In this document: positions 23,664-35,027 of the stretch, one piece after another
Position numbering within the stretch: position 1 is the first letter of the stretch
Layout: every line of letters starts with the position of its first letter
Assembly: GCF_002920535.1 (NCBI RefSeq)
Contig: NZ_PQSS01000054.1
Span: forward strand, 1-52,630
From: Streptomyces sp. Ru71
GTDB lineage: Bacteria > Actinomycetota > Actinomycetes > Streptomycetales > Streptomycetaceae
DNA length: 52,630 nucleotides
Direction: 5' to 3'
Position numbers and translations under genes: made by a program
Notes under the pieces: generated by a model
Told to the model about the DNA's origin: nothing
The model's input: the letters and a program-made list of their open reading frames with translations, nothing else
Database searches by the model: none

Positions 23664-24608
23664 GTGGCCCGCATGTCCGTTCCGGAACTGATCCGCATCG
23701 TCTCCCGCGACTCACCGATGGCCCTCGCCCAAGTGGAGCGTGTCCGCGCCGAGTTGGCCGCGGTGCATCCGGGGGTGCGCACCGAGGTCGTCCCGGTGAA
23801 GACGACGGGGGACAAGTGGCTCGGCGATCTGTCCCAGGTCGAGGGCAAGGGGGCCTTCACCAAGGAGGTCGACGCGGCGCTGCTGGCCGGTGAGGCGGAC
23901 CTCGCGGTGCACTGCGTGAAGGACGTGCCCGCGGACCGGCCGCTGCCGGCCGGGACGGTCTTCGCCGCTTTCCTGAAGCGGGACGACATCCGTGACGCGC
24001 TCGTGCACCCCGGTGGTCTCACCCTGGACGAGCTGCCGGCGGGCACCCGGGTCGGCACGTCGTCGGTGCGCCGGATCGCCCAACTGGCGGCCACCCACCC
24101 GCATCTGACGTGCGTGCCGTTCCGCGGCAACGCCAACCGCCGGCTGGAGAAGCTGGCGGCCGGCGAGGCGGACGCGCTGCTGCTGGCGGTGTCGGGCCTG
24201 GAGCGCATCGGGCGGCCGGACGTGATCAGCGAGGTGCTCTCCCCCGAGGTGATGATGCCGCCGATCGGCGCGGGCATCCTCGCCCTGCAGTGCCGGGAGG
24301 ACGACACCGACCTGATCGACGCCGTCGGGGCGCTCGGCGATCCGGACACCCACCGGGAGGCCACGGCGGAGCGGATGTTCCTGCATGTGCTGCAGGGGCA
24401 CTGCAACAGCCCGATCGCCGGTTACGCCCGTGTCGATGGCGGTGGCGAACTCTCCCTGAGGGCCTGCGTGTTCACCCCCGACGGCAAGACCCGGCTGAAC
24501 GCCCACGAGTGGGCCGGCCGGCTGGACCCGGCGACCCTGGGGACGTCGGTGGCGGTGGCGCTGCTGCGGCAGGGGGCCCGCGAGATCATCGACGGCATCG
24601 CGCACTGA
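23664..24608 (+). CDS. hemC: Hydroxymethylbilane synthase (porphobilinogen deaminase), divergent form
   Basis: 314 residues; polymerises four porphobilinogen molecules in tetrapyrrole synthesis. Motifs: IRIVSRDSPMALAQ, KGAFTKEVDAALLAGEADLAVHCVKDVP (catalytic Asp kept, HSMKDVP changed to HCVKDVP), VGTSSVRRIAQL, PFRGNANRRLEKL, and GHCNSPIAGYA with the dipyrromethane-cofactor Cys at residue 247 (usual form GGCxxPIG). These changes and the lack of other heme genes suggest a second, diverged hemC. GTG 23664 is preceded by CGGAGGG; an ATG 9 bases on is possible. Confidence 0.88.
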   Translation: MARMSVPELIRIVSRDSPMALAQVERVRAELAAVHPGVRTEVVPVKTTGDKWLGDLSQVEGKGAFTKEVDAALLAGEADLAVHCVKDVPADRPLPAGTVFAAFLKRDDIRDALVHPGGLTLDELPAGTRVGTSSVRRIAQLAATHPHLTCVPFRGNANRRLEKLAAGEADALLLAVSGLERIGRPDVISEVLSPEVMMPPIGAGILALQCREDDTDLIDAVGALGDPDTHREATAERMFLHVLQGHCNSPIAGYARVDGGGELSLRACVFTPDGKTRLNAHEWAGRLDPATLGTSVAVALLRQGAREIIDGIAH

Positions 24609-24627
24609 GCGGACGCCGTCGCGCGCT

Positions 24628-24648
24628 CCCGGCCGGGGGACGGCCGGG
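24628..24648. terminator. Short hairpin between convergent genes
   Basis: CCCGGCC (24628-24634) pairs with GGCCGGG (24642-24648) around a 7-base loop, between the stops of hemC (24608) and the leftward gene (24661). Confidence 0.6.
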
Positions 24649-24660
24649 GAGAGCCTGGCG

Positions 24661-25182
24661 TCAGGCGGTGCCTTCCTCCGCCTGGTCGCGCAGGAAGGCG
24701 GTGACCTGGTGGGCCAGGCAGTCGCGGCCCGCGCCGGCCGGGATGTGCGCGGGCTGGGCCGTGACGCCCAGGCCACCGGTCCACATCCGGCGCTCGGCCC
24801 ACTCCTCGTCCACCCGCAGCTGGACCTGGACGTCCACCTGGCTCAGGGCGTCCTCGGGTCCGGCGGCGTACAGCACGGCGGTGACGCGGCGCAGCGGGTA
24901 GACGTCGAAGCCCTCGATGAACTGCGAGTTGCGCCAGTCGATGAACGCCCCCTCGCCGTCCGGCCCCACGCGCACGTCGAGCTGGCCGTCCTCAAGGTGG
25001 ATGCCGAACCGTTCCGGGCCGCGGTTCTCGACGGTGACACGGAGGGCGAAGTACGTCAGGCCCTCGGCCGCGTCGTCCCGTCCGCGCGGCGGCTCGGCCT
25101 GCTCCAGACGGTGGACGCGGACGCGGAGGCCGGCATGCTCCTCGTACTCGTGCCAGTCCCCGACCACGTTCGGCTCGTACAC
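24661..25182 (-). CDS. Hypothetical protein, 173 aa, beta-rich
   Basis: GTG 25182 follows GAGAGGTGG. The product alternates strands and turns: GLRVRVHRLEQAE, GLTYFALRVTVENRGPERFGIHLEDGQLDVRVG, FIEGFDVYPLRRVTAVLYAAGPEDA, VDVQVQLRVDEEW. This resembles the immunoglobulin-like DUF4352 type domain (a strand carrying ALRVTVENRG is typical), but without a signal peptide or lipobox, so the assignment is tentative. Cytosolic. Divergent from the sigma factor gene, from which it is separated by about 450 regulatory-looking bases. Confidence 0.65.
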   Translation of the reverse strand: MYEPNVVGDWHEYEEHAGLRVRVHRLEQAEPPRGRDDAAEGLTYFALRVTVENRGPERFGIHLEDGQLDVRVGPDGEGAFIDWRNSQFIEGFDVYPLRRVTAVLYAAGPEDALSQVDVQVQLRVDEEWAERRMWTGGLGVTAQPAHIPAGAGRDCLAHQVTAFLRDQAEEGTA

Positions 25183-25269
25183 AGTCCACCTCTCGACTTC
25201 TCAGAGCTGCTTCCTATCCAGGCGGTCAGTCCACTGTCAAATGCGCACAATGCCCTGTGGCCAGCGGAT

Positions 25270-25278
25270 TCGGGGTAC
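25270..25278 (+). promoter_or_regulatory. Candidate SigB-type -10 (distal) before the sigma gene
   Basis: TTCGGGGTAC contains GGGTAC, the -10 element reported for SigB-family promoters of Streptomyces. The palindrome at 25278-25294 starts on its last base. The -35 (GNNT expected 14-16 bases upstream) is not clearly present. Confidence 0.35.
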
Positions 25279-25294
25279 TTGATCGGTGATCAAG
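25278..25294. promoter_or_regulatory. Palindrome CTTGATC-3-GATCAAG
   Basis: Perfect 7-bp arms with a 3-base spacer (GGT). It directly follows the candidate -10, where a repressor would block transcription start. The arms recur at 25380-25404. Confidence 0.6.
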
Positions 25295-25379
25295 CCGTGC
25301 CCAGGGAGAATCCGGATCCGGTCGTCCGGCCTGTTTTCTGCGGCGTGCCGCACATCACGTCGGCGGGCATGATCAACCT

Positions 25380-25404
25380 CCTTGATCGTCACAGGTGATC
25401 AAGG
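25380..25404. promoter_or_regulatory. Inverted repeat CCTTGATC-9-GATCAAGG
   Basis: Perfect 8-bp arms (25380-25387 and 25397-25404) around a 9-base spacer. It shares the arm CTTGATC with the palindrome 90 bases upstream. It may be a second operator or an RNA hairpin in the leader. Confidence 0.6.
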
Positions 25405-25468
25405 GGGCGGCGGGTGCGTGCGGTGAGTCATCGCGTGGGCACCGTGAGTCAGAACATTCACGAATCAT

Positions 25469-25494
25469 GTTTCGCCCGTGCGGAATAGGGGAAT
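25469..25494 (+). promoter_or_regulatory. Candidate SigB-type promoter (proximal) of the sigma gene
   Basis: GTTT (25469-25472) and GGGAAT (25489-25494) are 16 bases apart, close to the published SigB-family pattern GNNT-14 to 16-GGGTA[CT] with one mismatch. It lies 135 bases before the ATG. Autoregulation would be the expected outcome. Confidence 0.45.
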
Positions 25495-25629
25495 CCGCTT
25501 TGCAGTGCTTCGGACAGGAGGCACCTCCGTGGGACCGGTTCGCCGGACCCGGTGGCCTCCGTGTCCGCTCGGCGACCGCGCCCCACGGTGTCTGTCCACC
25601 CAGCACCCCGCTGAGGGAGGCGCGCATCG

Positions 25630-26487
25630 ATGGGTACCGCCATCAGGACGCAGCAGCATCCGCACGACGACGCCCCCGACACCGCAGAGGACTTCGCCCG
25701 GCTGGCGACGCTGTCCGACGGCCCCGAGCGCAGGGCTCTGCGCGACGAACTGGTCCGGCTGTGGCTGCCCATGGCCGAGCGGATCGCCGTCCGCTTCCGC
25801 GGGCGCGGTGAGTCCCTTGAGGACCTGTACCAGGTGGCGGCCCTCGGGCTCGTCAAGGCCGTCGACCACTTCGACCCGGCGCGCGGCGGCGCGTTCGAGG
25901 CGTACGCCGTGCCGACGATCACCGGCGAGATCAAGCGCCACTTCCGCGACCACATGTGGACGCTGCACGTTCCGCGCCGGGTGCAGGACCTGCGCAACCG
26001 GGTCCGCCGCGCGGTGAAGGAACTCGGCCAGTCCAGCTCCGGCCCGCAGCCCACCGTCGCCGAGATCGCCGCGTACGCGCACCTCACCGAGCAGGAGGTA
26101 CGCACCGGCATGGAGGCGCTGGAGTGCTTCTCCGCGCTGTCCCTGGAGGCGGAGATGCCCGGGACCGACGGCTACGCCCTCGGGGACGCGCTGGGCGGTC
26201 CGGACCCGGGCTTCGACACGGTGGTGGACCGCGAGGCCGTCAAGCCGTGCCTGCAGGCGCTGCCGGAGCGCGAGCGCACCATCCTCTACCTGCGCTTCTT
26301 CCGGGGGATGACGCAGAGCAGCATCGCCGAGCAGCTCGGCATCTCGCAGATGCACGTCTCCCGGCTGCTGAGCGGGTGCTTCGCCCATCTGCGCGAGGAG
26401 ATCCTCGCGGAGAGCCACGGCGAGGCGCACGAGGAGGTTCCCGCCGAGGCCCACGCCGGGGCCCATGCTGGGGTTCGCACCCACTGA
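25630..26487 (+). CDS. SigB/SigF/SigG-family RNA polymerase sigma factor
   Basis: 285 residues. Region 2 reads LEDLYQVAALGLVKAVDHFDPARG and FEAYAVPTITGEIKRHFRDHMW, then TLHVPRRVQDLRNRVRRA (region 3 start), and region 4 LPERERTILYLRFFRGMTQSSIAEQLGISQMHVSRLL. This is the stress and sporulation sigma subfamily controlled by anti-sigma kinases and STAS antagonists, as found 17 kb to the right. ATG 25630 follows CTGAGGGAGG. An unusual tail of Glu/Ala/His repeats (EAHEE, EAHAGAHAG) ends the protein. No anti-sigma gene is directly adjacent, so control probably comes from a distant partner. Confidence 0.93.
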   Translation: MGTAIRTQQHPHDDAPDTAEDFARLATLSDGPERRALRDELVRLWLPMAERIAVRFRGRGESLEDLYQVAALGLVKAVDHFDPARGGAFEAYAVPTITGEIKRHFRDHMWTLHVPRRVQDLRNRVRRAVKELGQSSSGPQPTVAEIAAYAHLTEQEVRTGMEALECFSALSLEAEMPGTDGYALGDALGGPDPGFDTVVDREAVKPCLQALPERERTILYLRFFRGMTQSSIAEQLGISQMHVSRLLSGCFAHLREEILAESHGEAHEEVPAEAHAGAHAGVRTH

Positions 26488-26519
26488 GCGCCGGTGCGCA
26501 GGGGGCGTCATCAGGCGCG

Positions 26520-26852
26520 TCACTCCACGGGCGACCCCGGGATCTGCGTGGGGCCGTGGCGGTCCAGGGCCGCCTCCAGCTCCGCGCCGATCTGCTGCGG
26601 CATCTCCCCCGTCCGCGCCCAGGCCAGTATCAGCTCCGCGACCGTGCGGAGCTTGATGTTGGTGTGCTGGGAGACCTCCTTGAGGATCTGCCAGCCCTGA
26701 TCGGGTGTCACCCGGCCGAGCGCGACGACCATGCCGATCGCCTGGTCGACCACGGCGTGCGAGGTGACCGCTTCCTTCAGCTGCTCGACTTCCTCCTGGA
26801 GCTCGAAGATCCGACCGGTTTCGTCGTCCGGTTCCCGCGGTACTCGTGCCAC
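26520..26852 (-). CDS. ANTAR-domain protein
   Basis: 110 residues. A short coiled-coil (ETGRIFELQEEVEQLKEAVTSHA) leads into the ANTAR fold: VVDQAIGMVVALGRVTPDQGWQILKEVSQHTNIKLRTVAELI, with the conserved Ala-Ile-Gly and the Asn/Lys before the last helix. ANTAR proteins bind paired RNA hairpins and prevent transcription termination. No sensor domain (GAF, receiver) is attached, so a partner may supply the signal. GTG 26852 has GGAGG only one base upstream, an unusually close spacing, but no better in-frame start exists. Divergent from the VOC gene. Confidence 0.88.
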   Translation of the reverse strand: MARVPREPDDETGRIFELQEEVEQLKEAVTSHAVVDQAIGMVVALGRVTPDQGWQILKEVSQHTNIKLRTVAELILAWARTGEMPQQIGAELEAALDRHGPTQIPGSPVE

Positions 26853-26945
26853 GCCTCCATCGTTGCCCCCGGGGACGACACGACGCCACCGGGCGTACTC
26901 GACAGGCGCCCCGCGGGGATCCGGTCGGACACTGGAGGAGGACCG

Positions 26946-27779
26946 GTGGCCAACGGCCGAAGAGATCAGGACGCCATGAACCACGACACGCCCTCCCTGC
27001 CCCGAGCGACTCAGGTCGTCTCCTCCCACCATGTCTTCGGTGCACCCTGTTGGGTGAGCCTGACCAGTCGCGATCTTGAGGCCACCCAGGACTTCTACTC
27101 GGCCGTCCTGGGGTGGAAGTGGCGCAAGGGGAAGCTGGGCGACCGGTTCCGGATCGCTCTGGCCGACGATGTGCCGGTCGCCGGGATCGCCGCGGTCGCC
27201 ACGATGTGGCAGATGGCGGTGGCGTGGACGCCGTACTTCGCCGTGCCGAGCGCCGACGAGGCCGTCTCGCGTGCGCGGGAGCGCGGCGGGACGGTGGCCG
27301 TGGGGCCGATCTCGCTGCCGCCGGGGCGTGCCGCGCTGATCGCCGACCGGGACGGGGCGACGTTCGGGATCTGGGAGGGTGAGCTCTTCACCAACTGGGA
27401 GAGCTGGCGGCGGGCCGCGCCGGCCTTCGTCCGGCTGCACACGCGGGACGCGTTCGACGCCGCGATCTTCTACGGCGAGATCCTCGACTGGGCGTCGCAG
27501 CGGCCCGGCTGCTGCGAGGTGGGGTACGAGGGGAACGAGGTCGTGCTGCGCAGCGAGGGTGACATCGTGGCGCGCATCGAGTCGGGGGCGCTGGAGGCGG
27601 CGCCCGATCCCACCATCCGGCCGCACTGGCAGGTGCACTTCGCTGTCGCGGACGTCACGGCTTGTGCGCTGGCCGCGGAGCAGCATGGGGGGAGTGTGCT
27701 GGGCAAGGGGGCGGAGGAGGCTGTGCTGCGGGATCCGGACGGGGCGCAGTTCACGATCACGTCGCGTACCTTGCGCTGA
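26946..27779 (+). CDS. VOC-family protein (two glyoxalase-like domains)
   Basis: About 277 residues with two vicinal-oxygen-chelate modules. The first begins GAPCWVSLTSRDLEATQDFYSAVLGW and the second APAFVRLHTRDAFDAAIFYGEILDW. Each ends with the family's DRDGATFGIWEG or DPDGAQFTITSR strand. In Streptomyces such tandem VOC proteins are often called hydroxylases or bleomycin-resistance-like, without proof. The classic metal ligands are not all obvious. GTG 26946 has GGAGGAG 5 bases upstream; ATG 26976 is an alternative. The gene ends before the terminator hairpin at 27924. Confidence 0.85.
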   Translation: MANGRRDQDAMNHDTPSLPRATQVVSSHHVFGAPCWVSLTSRDLEATQDFYSAVLGWKWRKGKLGDRFRIALADDVPVAGIAAVATMWQMAVAWTPYFAVPSADEAVSRARERGGTVAVGPISLPPGRAALIADRDGATFGIWEGELFTNWESWRRAAPAFVRLHTRDAFDAAIFYGEILDWASQRPGCCEVGYEGNEVVLRSEGDIVARIESGALEAAPDPTIRPHWQVHFAVADVTACALAAEQHGGSVLGKGAEEAVLRDPDGAQFTITSRTLR

Positions 27780-27805
27780 CGCTCCGCCGGGTGGGGTTCG
27801 TCTTC

Positions 27806-27912
27806 GTCTGCGGGTGGGTGCCCGCGGGTGCCTGCGGTGGCCTGTGCGGGTTTCGTCGTGGTTGCTCGCGCAGTTCCCCGCGCCCGTTGTATGCCTGCGG
27901 CGGCCCCTTTCT
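27806..27912 (+). repeat. Dispersed Streptomyces-type intergenic repeat, copy C
   Basis: GCGGGTGCCTGCGGTGGCC, TGTGCGGGTTTCG, GTTGCTCGCGCAGTTCCCCG, CGCCCGTTGTATGCCTGCGG, CGGCCCCTTTC follow the same order as copy B (18421-18600, minus strand). It lies between the VOC stop and the shared terminator. Confidence 0.75.
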
Positions 27913-27923
27913 GTTCATGGGTG

Positions 27924-27953
27924 CGCCGCCACCCCCGGTGGGGGGTGGCGGCG
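27924..27953. terminator. Bidirectional terminator between VOC gene and glgX
   Basis: CGCCGCCACCCCC (27924-27936) pairs exactly with GGGGGTGGCGGCG (27941-27953), loop GGTG. It lies between the convergent stops at 27779 and 27965. Confidence 0.85.
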
Positions 27954-27964
27954 TCTCGGGGGCG

Positions 27965-30123
<2,159 letters not shown>

Positions 30124-30127
<4 letters not shown>

Positions 30128-30630
30128 CGGCTGACCTCCAGGACGTCGCCCACCGTCTCGCCGGCCAGTGCGACGGCCGGCATCTCGCGCGGCACCTGCA
30201 GCATCTCGCGCAGGGCCGGGGCCGGTGTGGTCGGCACCAGCGGCTCGCGGTCGCCGGCGCGGGCGCGCTGCGAGAACCAGATGACCTTGCTGCCCGTGTC
30301 GGTCGCGCAGCACCCCCAGCCGTCGCTGCTGGCCGCGATGCGCTCCAGGCAGGCCCGCAGGTCCTGGTCCGGGCGCAGGTCGCAGTCGTTCTCCCCGATG
30401 GCGGTGATGAGGTGCTGGCCGTTCCACCACATCTCGATGGAGGTGTTCTTGTCGGTGGCGTGTTCGTCGATGGCCTGCAGCAGCATCTCGGTGCTGCGGC
30501 ACACGGGCTCGACCAGGTTCTCCAGATCCCAGTACTTCAGGTGCGCGGCCAGAATGCGCCTGACCTGTCCGACCCGTTGCGGGCTGACTTCCACGTCGAG
30601 GTGGTAGTAGCAGGGCACTGCGGTCTTCAT
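30124..30630 (-). CDS. Degenerate anti-sigma-kinase-like (HATPase) protein translationally coupled to glgX
   Basis: 168 residues. It has the layout of RsbW/HATPase_c_2 proteins of Streptomyces: VRRILAAHLKYWDLENLVEPVCRSTEMLLQAIDEHA for the first helices and N-box region, then SIEMWWNGQHLITAIGEND, DLRPD and SDGWGCCATDTGSKVIWF for the later glycine boxes. The usual N-box Asn (E-x-x-x-N) and the D-x-G-x-G lid are not present, so ATP binding or kinase activity is doubtful. The C-terminal 40 residues are Pro/Val-rich and unlike RsbW. ATG 30630 follows GAGGAG. It overlaps glgX by 4 bases. A SigB-type -10 motif lies about 55 bases upstream. Confidence 0.75.
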
Positions 30631-30682
30631 TGTCGTTGGCTCCTCACCGGCGACGCTCCCGCTCCCGACGCCCTGGCGGGCG

Positions 30683-30692
30683 ATACCCCGAA
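30683..30692 (-). promoter_or_regulatory. Candidate SigB-type -10 before the HATPase-glgX pair
   Basis: On the minus strand TTCGGGGTATC contains GGGTAT, the SigB-family -10. It is the same string as upstream of the STAS gene at 42644-42655 apart from one G. A matching -35 GNNT at 14-16 bases is not evident. It lies 53 bases before the ATG. Confidence 0.4.
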
Positions 30693-30923
30693 CACGAAGC
30701 GTGAGCGATGTTCGCTTCTGAGTCACATCCAACACTGCGGGTGATACGCCATTCGTGCAACACGAGCACACCACGGCCAAGATCCAACAGGACGGTGGGT
30801 CATCGCGCGTGCACCATAAGTGAAGGCCACGAGAGGTTTTTCGGCTGATGCCCCTCTGCTTGCGCGGCCGGCCCGCCCGTCGGGCGTCGTAACCTCTCGC
30901 TCTCCCGGAAGGTGAACAGCGCC

Positions 30924-31223
30924 ATGCTGCTACCCGCGAAAGCCGAAGTCGCCAGGCATCTGCAGCGTTACCGCGCGTGGGAACGGGCCATGCTCGCCTC
31001 GCCCGCCGACAGCTCGGTGCGGGCCACCTTCGAGGACACCGGATACACCCTGTGCGTGCTCATGGGCAAGCGTTGCGCACGCGAGGCCGCCGACGCCGCC
31101 GAGCGCTATCTGCGGTCGGACGCGGCCACCTCCCTGTGGAAGGGCAGCCCGCGACGGCGGGCGAAAAACGTGGCGCGCAGGAGTGGATCACGCTCCGCCC
31201 GGCGTTTCCCGGCGGAGCACTAG
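30924..31223 (+). CDS. DUF5133 small protein
   Basis: 99 residues starting at ATG 30924: LLPAKAEVARHLQRYRAWERAM, ATFEDTGYTLCVLMGKRCAREAADAAERYL, then a basic tail (SPRRRAKNVARRSGSRSARR). The first 70 residues match a family common and so far uncharacterised in Streptomyces; the two Cys residues (in TLCVLMGKRC) are noticeable. The Arg-rich tail suggests binding to nucleic acid or membrane. An in-frame GTG is 12 bases upstream. It heads the GlgE-pathway operon with 72 bases to glgE, an interval containing a perfect inverted repeat. Confidence 0.8.
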   Translation: MLLPAKAEVARHLQRYRAWERAMLASPADSSVRATFEDTGYTLCVLMGKRCAREAADAAERYLRSDAATSLWKGSPRRRAKNVARRSGSRSARRFPAEH

Positions 31224-31253
31224 CCCTCCTCCGGTGCAGCTTGGACATCCACC

Positions 31254-31273
31254 AGCCGGGCCACGGCCCGGCT
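31254..31273 (+). promoter_or_regulatory. Inverted repeat before glgE
   Basis: AGCCGGGCC (31254-31262) and GGCCCGGCT (31265-31273) are exact reverse complements separated by AC. The RNA would form a strong hairpin 7 bases before the glgE ribosome-binding site (CAGGAGG). It may be a terminator of the DUF5133 gene, an attenuator, or an mRNA-processing structure. Confidence 0.5.
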
Positions 31274-31295
31274 TCGAGCACGCAGGAGGTTCACG

Positions 31296-33251
31296 ATGAA
31301 GTCCACCAAGCCCATCGGCCGTATCCCCGTGCGGGACGTCCATCCGCGCGTGGAGTGCGGCAGGCGACCGGCGAAGGCCGTCGTGGGCGAGACGTTCCTG
31401 GTGACCGCGACGGTGTTCCGCGAGGGGCACGACGCGGTCGCCGCGAACGTGGTCCTGCGCGGCCCGGACGGCCGCAAGGGGCCGTGGACCCCCATGCGTG
31501 AACTGGCCGAGGGCAGCGACCGCTGGGGCGCCGAGGTGACACCGGACGCGGAGGGGCACTGGACGTACACCGTCGAGGCGTGGAGCGACCCGGTCACCAC
31601 CTGGCGCCGGCACGCGGCGGTCAAGATCCCGGCGGACATCGACACCGGCCTGGTGCTGGAGGAGGGCGGCCAGCTGTACGAGCGGGCGGCGGCCCGAGCG
31701 CCGCGCGGCCCGGCGCGCACCCTGCTGAGGGAGACCGCGAAGACGCTGCTCGACGACTCCCTGCCGGTGCAGGAGCGTTACGCCGCCGCGCTGGCGCCGG
31801 AGGTCGACGAGGTTCTGGCCCGCCATCCGCTGCGTGAACTGGTCACCGCGTCCAAGGCCATGCCCCTGCTGGTGGAGCGGGAGCGGGCGCTGTTCGGCAG
31901 CTGGTACGAGTTCTTCCCGCGCTCGGAGGGCACGCCCGAACAGCCGCACGGCACGTTCCGTACCGCGGCCCGGCGGCTGCCGAAGATCGCCGAGATGGGC
32001 TTCGACGTCGTCTACCTGCCGCCGATCCACCCGATCGGCACCACCTTCCGCAAGGGGAAGAACAACACCCTGACCGCCGGGCCCGACGACGTGGGCGTGC
32101 CGTGGGCGATCGGTTCCCCGGAGGGCGGCCACGACGCCGTCCACCCGCAGCTGGGCACGATCGAGGACTTCGACTGGTTCGTACGCCGGGCGGCCGAGCA
32201 CGGCCTGGAGATCGCCCTGGACTTCGCGCTCCAGTGCTCGCCGGACCACCCCTGGGTGCACAAGTATCCCGAGTGGTTCCACCACCGCCCGGACGGGACG
32301 ATCGCCTACGCCGAGAACCCGCCCAAGAAGTACCAGGACATCTACCCGATCGCCTTCGACCAGGACATGGACGGCCTGGTCACCGAGACGGTCCGCGTCC
32401 TGAGGCACTGGATGGAGCACGGGGTGCGGATCTTCCGCGTGGACAACCCGCACACCAAGCCGGTCGTCTTCTGGGAGCGCGTGATCGCCGACATCAACGC
32501 CTCCGACCCGGACGTGATCTTCCTCGCCGAGGCGTTCACCCGCCCGGCGATGATGCACACCCTGGCCCAGATCGGCTTCCAGCAGTCCTACACGTACTTC
32601 ACCTGGCGCAACAGCAAGCACGAGCTGACCGAGTACCTCACCGAGCTGTCCGCCGACACGGCCGCGTACATGCGGCCGAACTTCTTCGCCAACACCCCGG
32701 ACATCCTGCCCGGCTACCTCCAGCACGGCGGCCGTCCCGCCTTCGAGGTGCGTGCGGTGCTCGCCGCCACCCTCTCCCCCGCCTGGGGCATCTACTCCGG
32801 CTACGAGCTGTGCGAGAACACCCCGCTGAAGCAGGGCGGTGAGGAGTATCGGGACTCGGAGAAGTACCAGCTCGTGTCCCGGGACTGGGAGGCCGCCGAG
32901 CGGGAGGGCCGGACCATCGTCCCGCTGATCACCCGCCTCAACGACATCCGGCGCGCGCACCCGGCGCTCCGCCGGCTGCGCAACCTCCGTTTCCACACCA
33001 CCGACAACGACGCGGTCATCGCCTACAGCAAGCGCGAGGGCGACGACACGGTGCTCGTGGTCGCGAACCTCGATCCCCACCACACCCAGGAGGCCACGGT
33101 CTCGTTGGACATGCCGCACCTCGGCCGCGACTGGCAGGCCGAGCTGTCCGTGCACGACGAACTGACCGGTGCGACCTACCGCTGGGGAAGCGCCAACTAC
33201 GTGCGTCTCGACCCCGGTCGGACGCCGGCCCACGTGTTCCACGTCCGGTGA
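31296..33251 (+). CDS. glgE: Alpha-1,4-glucan:maltose-1-phosphate maltosyltransferase GlgE
   Basis: 651 residues, GH13_3. It transfers maltosyl units from maltose-1-phosphate to the growing alpha-glucan. The N-terminal beta domain (residues 1-110) and the helical dimer insert lead to the barrel: FGSWYEFFPRSEGT, GFDVVYLPPIHPIGTTFRKGKNN, FRVDNPHTKPVVFW (nucleophile Asp383) and IFLAEAFTRPAMMH (acid/base Glu412). The KGKNNTL loop and FALQCSPDHPWV are hallmarks that separate it from other amylases. AGGAGG lies well placed before ATG 31296. With TreS, Pep2 and GlgB downstream it completes the trehalose-to-glycogen route. Confidence 0.97.
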   Translation: MKSTKPIGRIPVRDVHPRVECGRRPAKAVVGETFLVTATVFREGHDAVAANVVLRGPDGRKGPWTPMRELAEGSDRWGAEVTPDAEGHWTYTVEAWSDPVTTWRRHAAVKIPADIDTGLVLEEGGQLYERAAARAPRGPARTLLRETAKTLLDDSLPVQERYAAALAPEVDEVLARHPLRELVTASKAMPLLVERERALFGSWYEFFPRSEGTPEQPHGTFRTAARRLPKIAEMGFDVVYLPPIHPIGTTFRKGKNNTLTAGPDDVGVPWAIGSPEGGHDAVHPQLGTIEDFDWFVRRAAEHGLEIALDFALQCSPDHPWVHKYPEWFHHRPDGTIAYAENPPKKYQDIYPIAFDQDMDGLVTETVRVLRHWMEHGVRIFRVDNPHTKPVVFWERVIADINASDPDVIFLAEAFTRPAMMHTLAQIGFQQSYTYFTWRNSKHELTEYLTELSADTAAYMRPNFFANTPDILPGYLQHGGRPAFEVRAVLAATLSPAWGIYSGYELCENTPLKQGGEEYRDSEKYQLVSRDWEAAEREGRTIVPLITRLNDIRRAHPALRRLRNLRFHTTDNDAVIAYSKREGDDTVLVVANLDPHHTQEATVSLDMPHLGRDWQAELSVHDELTGATYRWGSANYVRLDPGRTPAHVFHVR

Positions 33252-33283
33252 GCCACCCCACGAAACGGAGGTCGATCAGCCCC

Positions 33284-35002
<1,719 letters not shown>

Positions 35003-35027
35003 CGCGCCGAGGAAAGGACGCGTCACC

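Larger units (their letters stand above)
25183..25629. other. Regulatory intergenic region before the sigma factor gene
   Basis: About 450 bases between divergent genes. No further gene is supported. It contains two CTTGATC/GATCAAG inverted repeats, a TTCGGGGTAC motif, a GTTT...GGGAAT promoter-like pair and two GTGAGTCA repeats near 25420-25450. A dense regulatory region with a long leader is the best reading. Confidence 0.6.
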
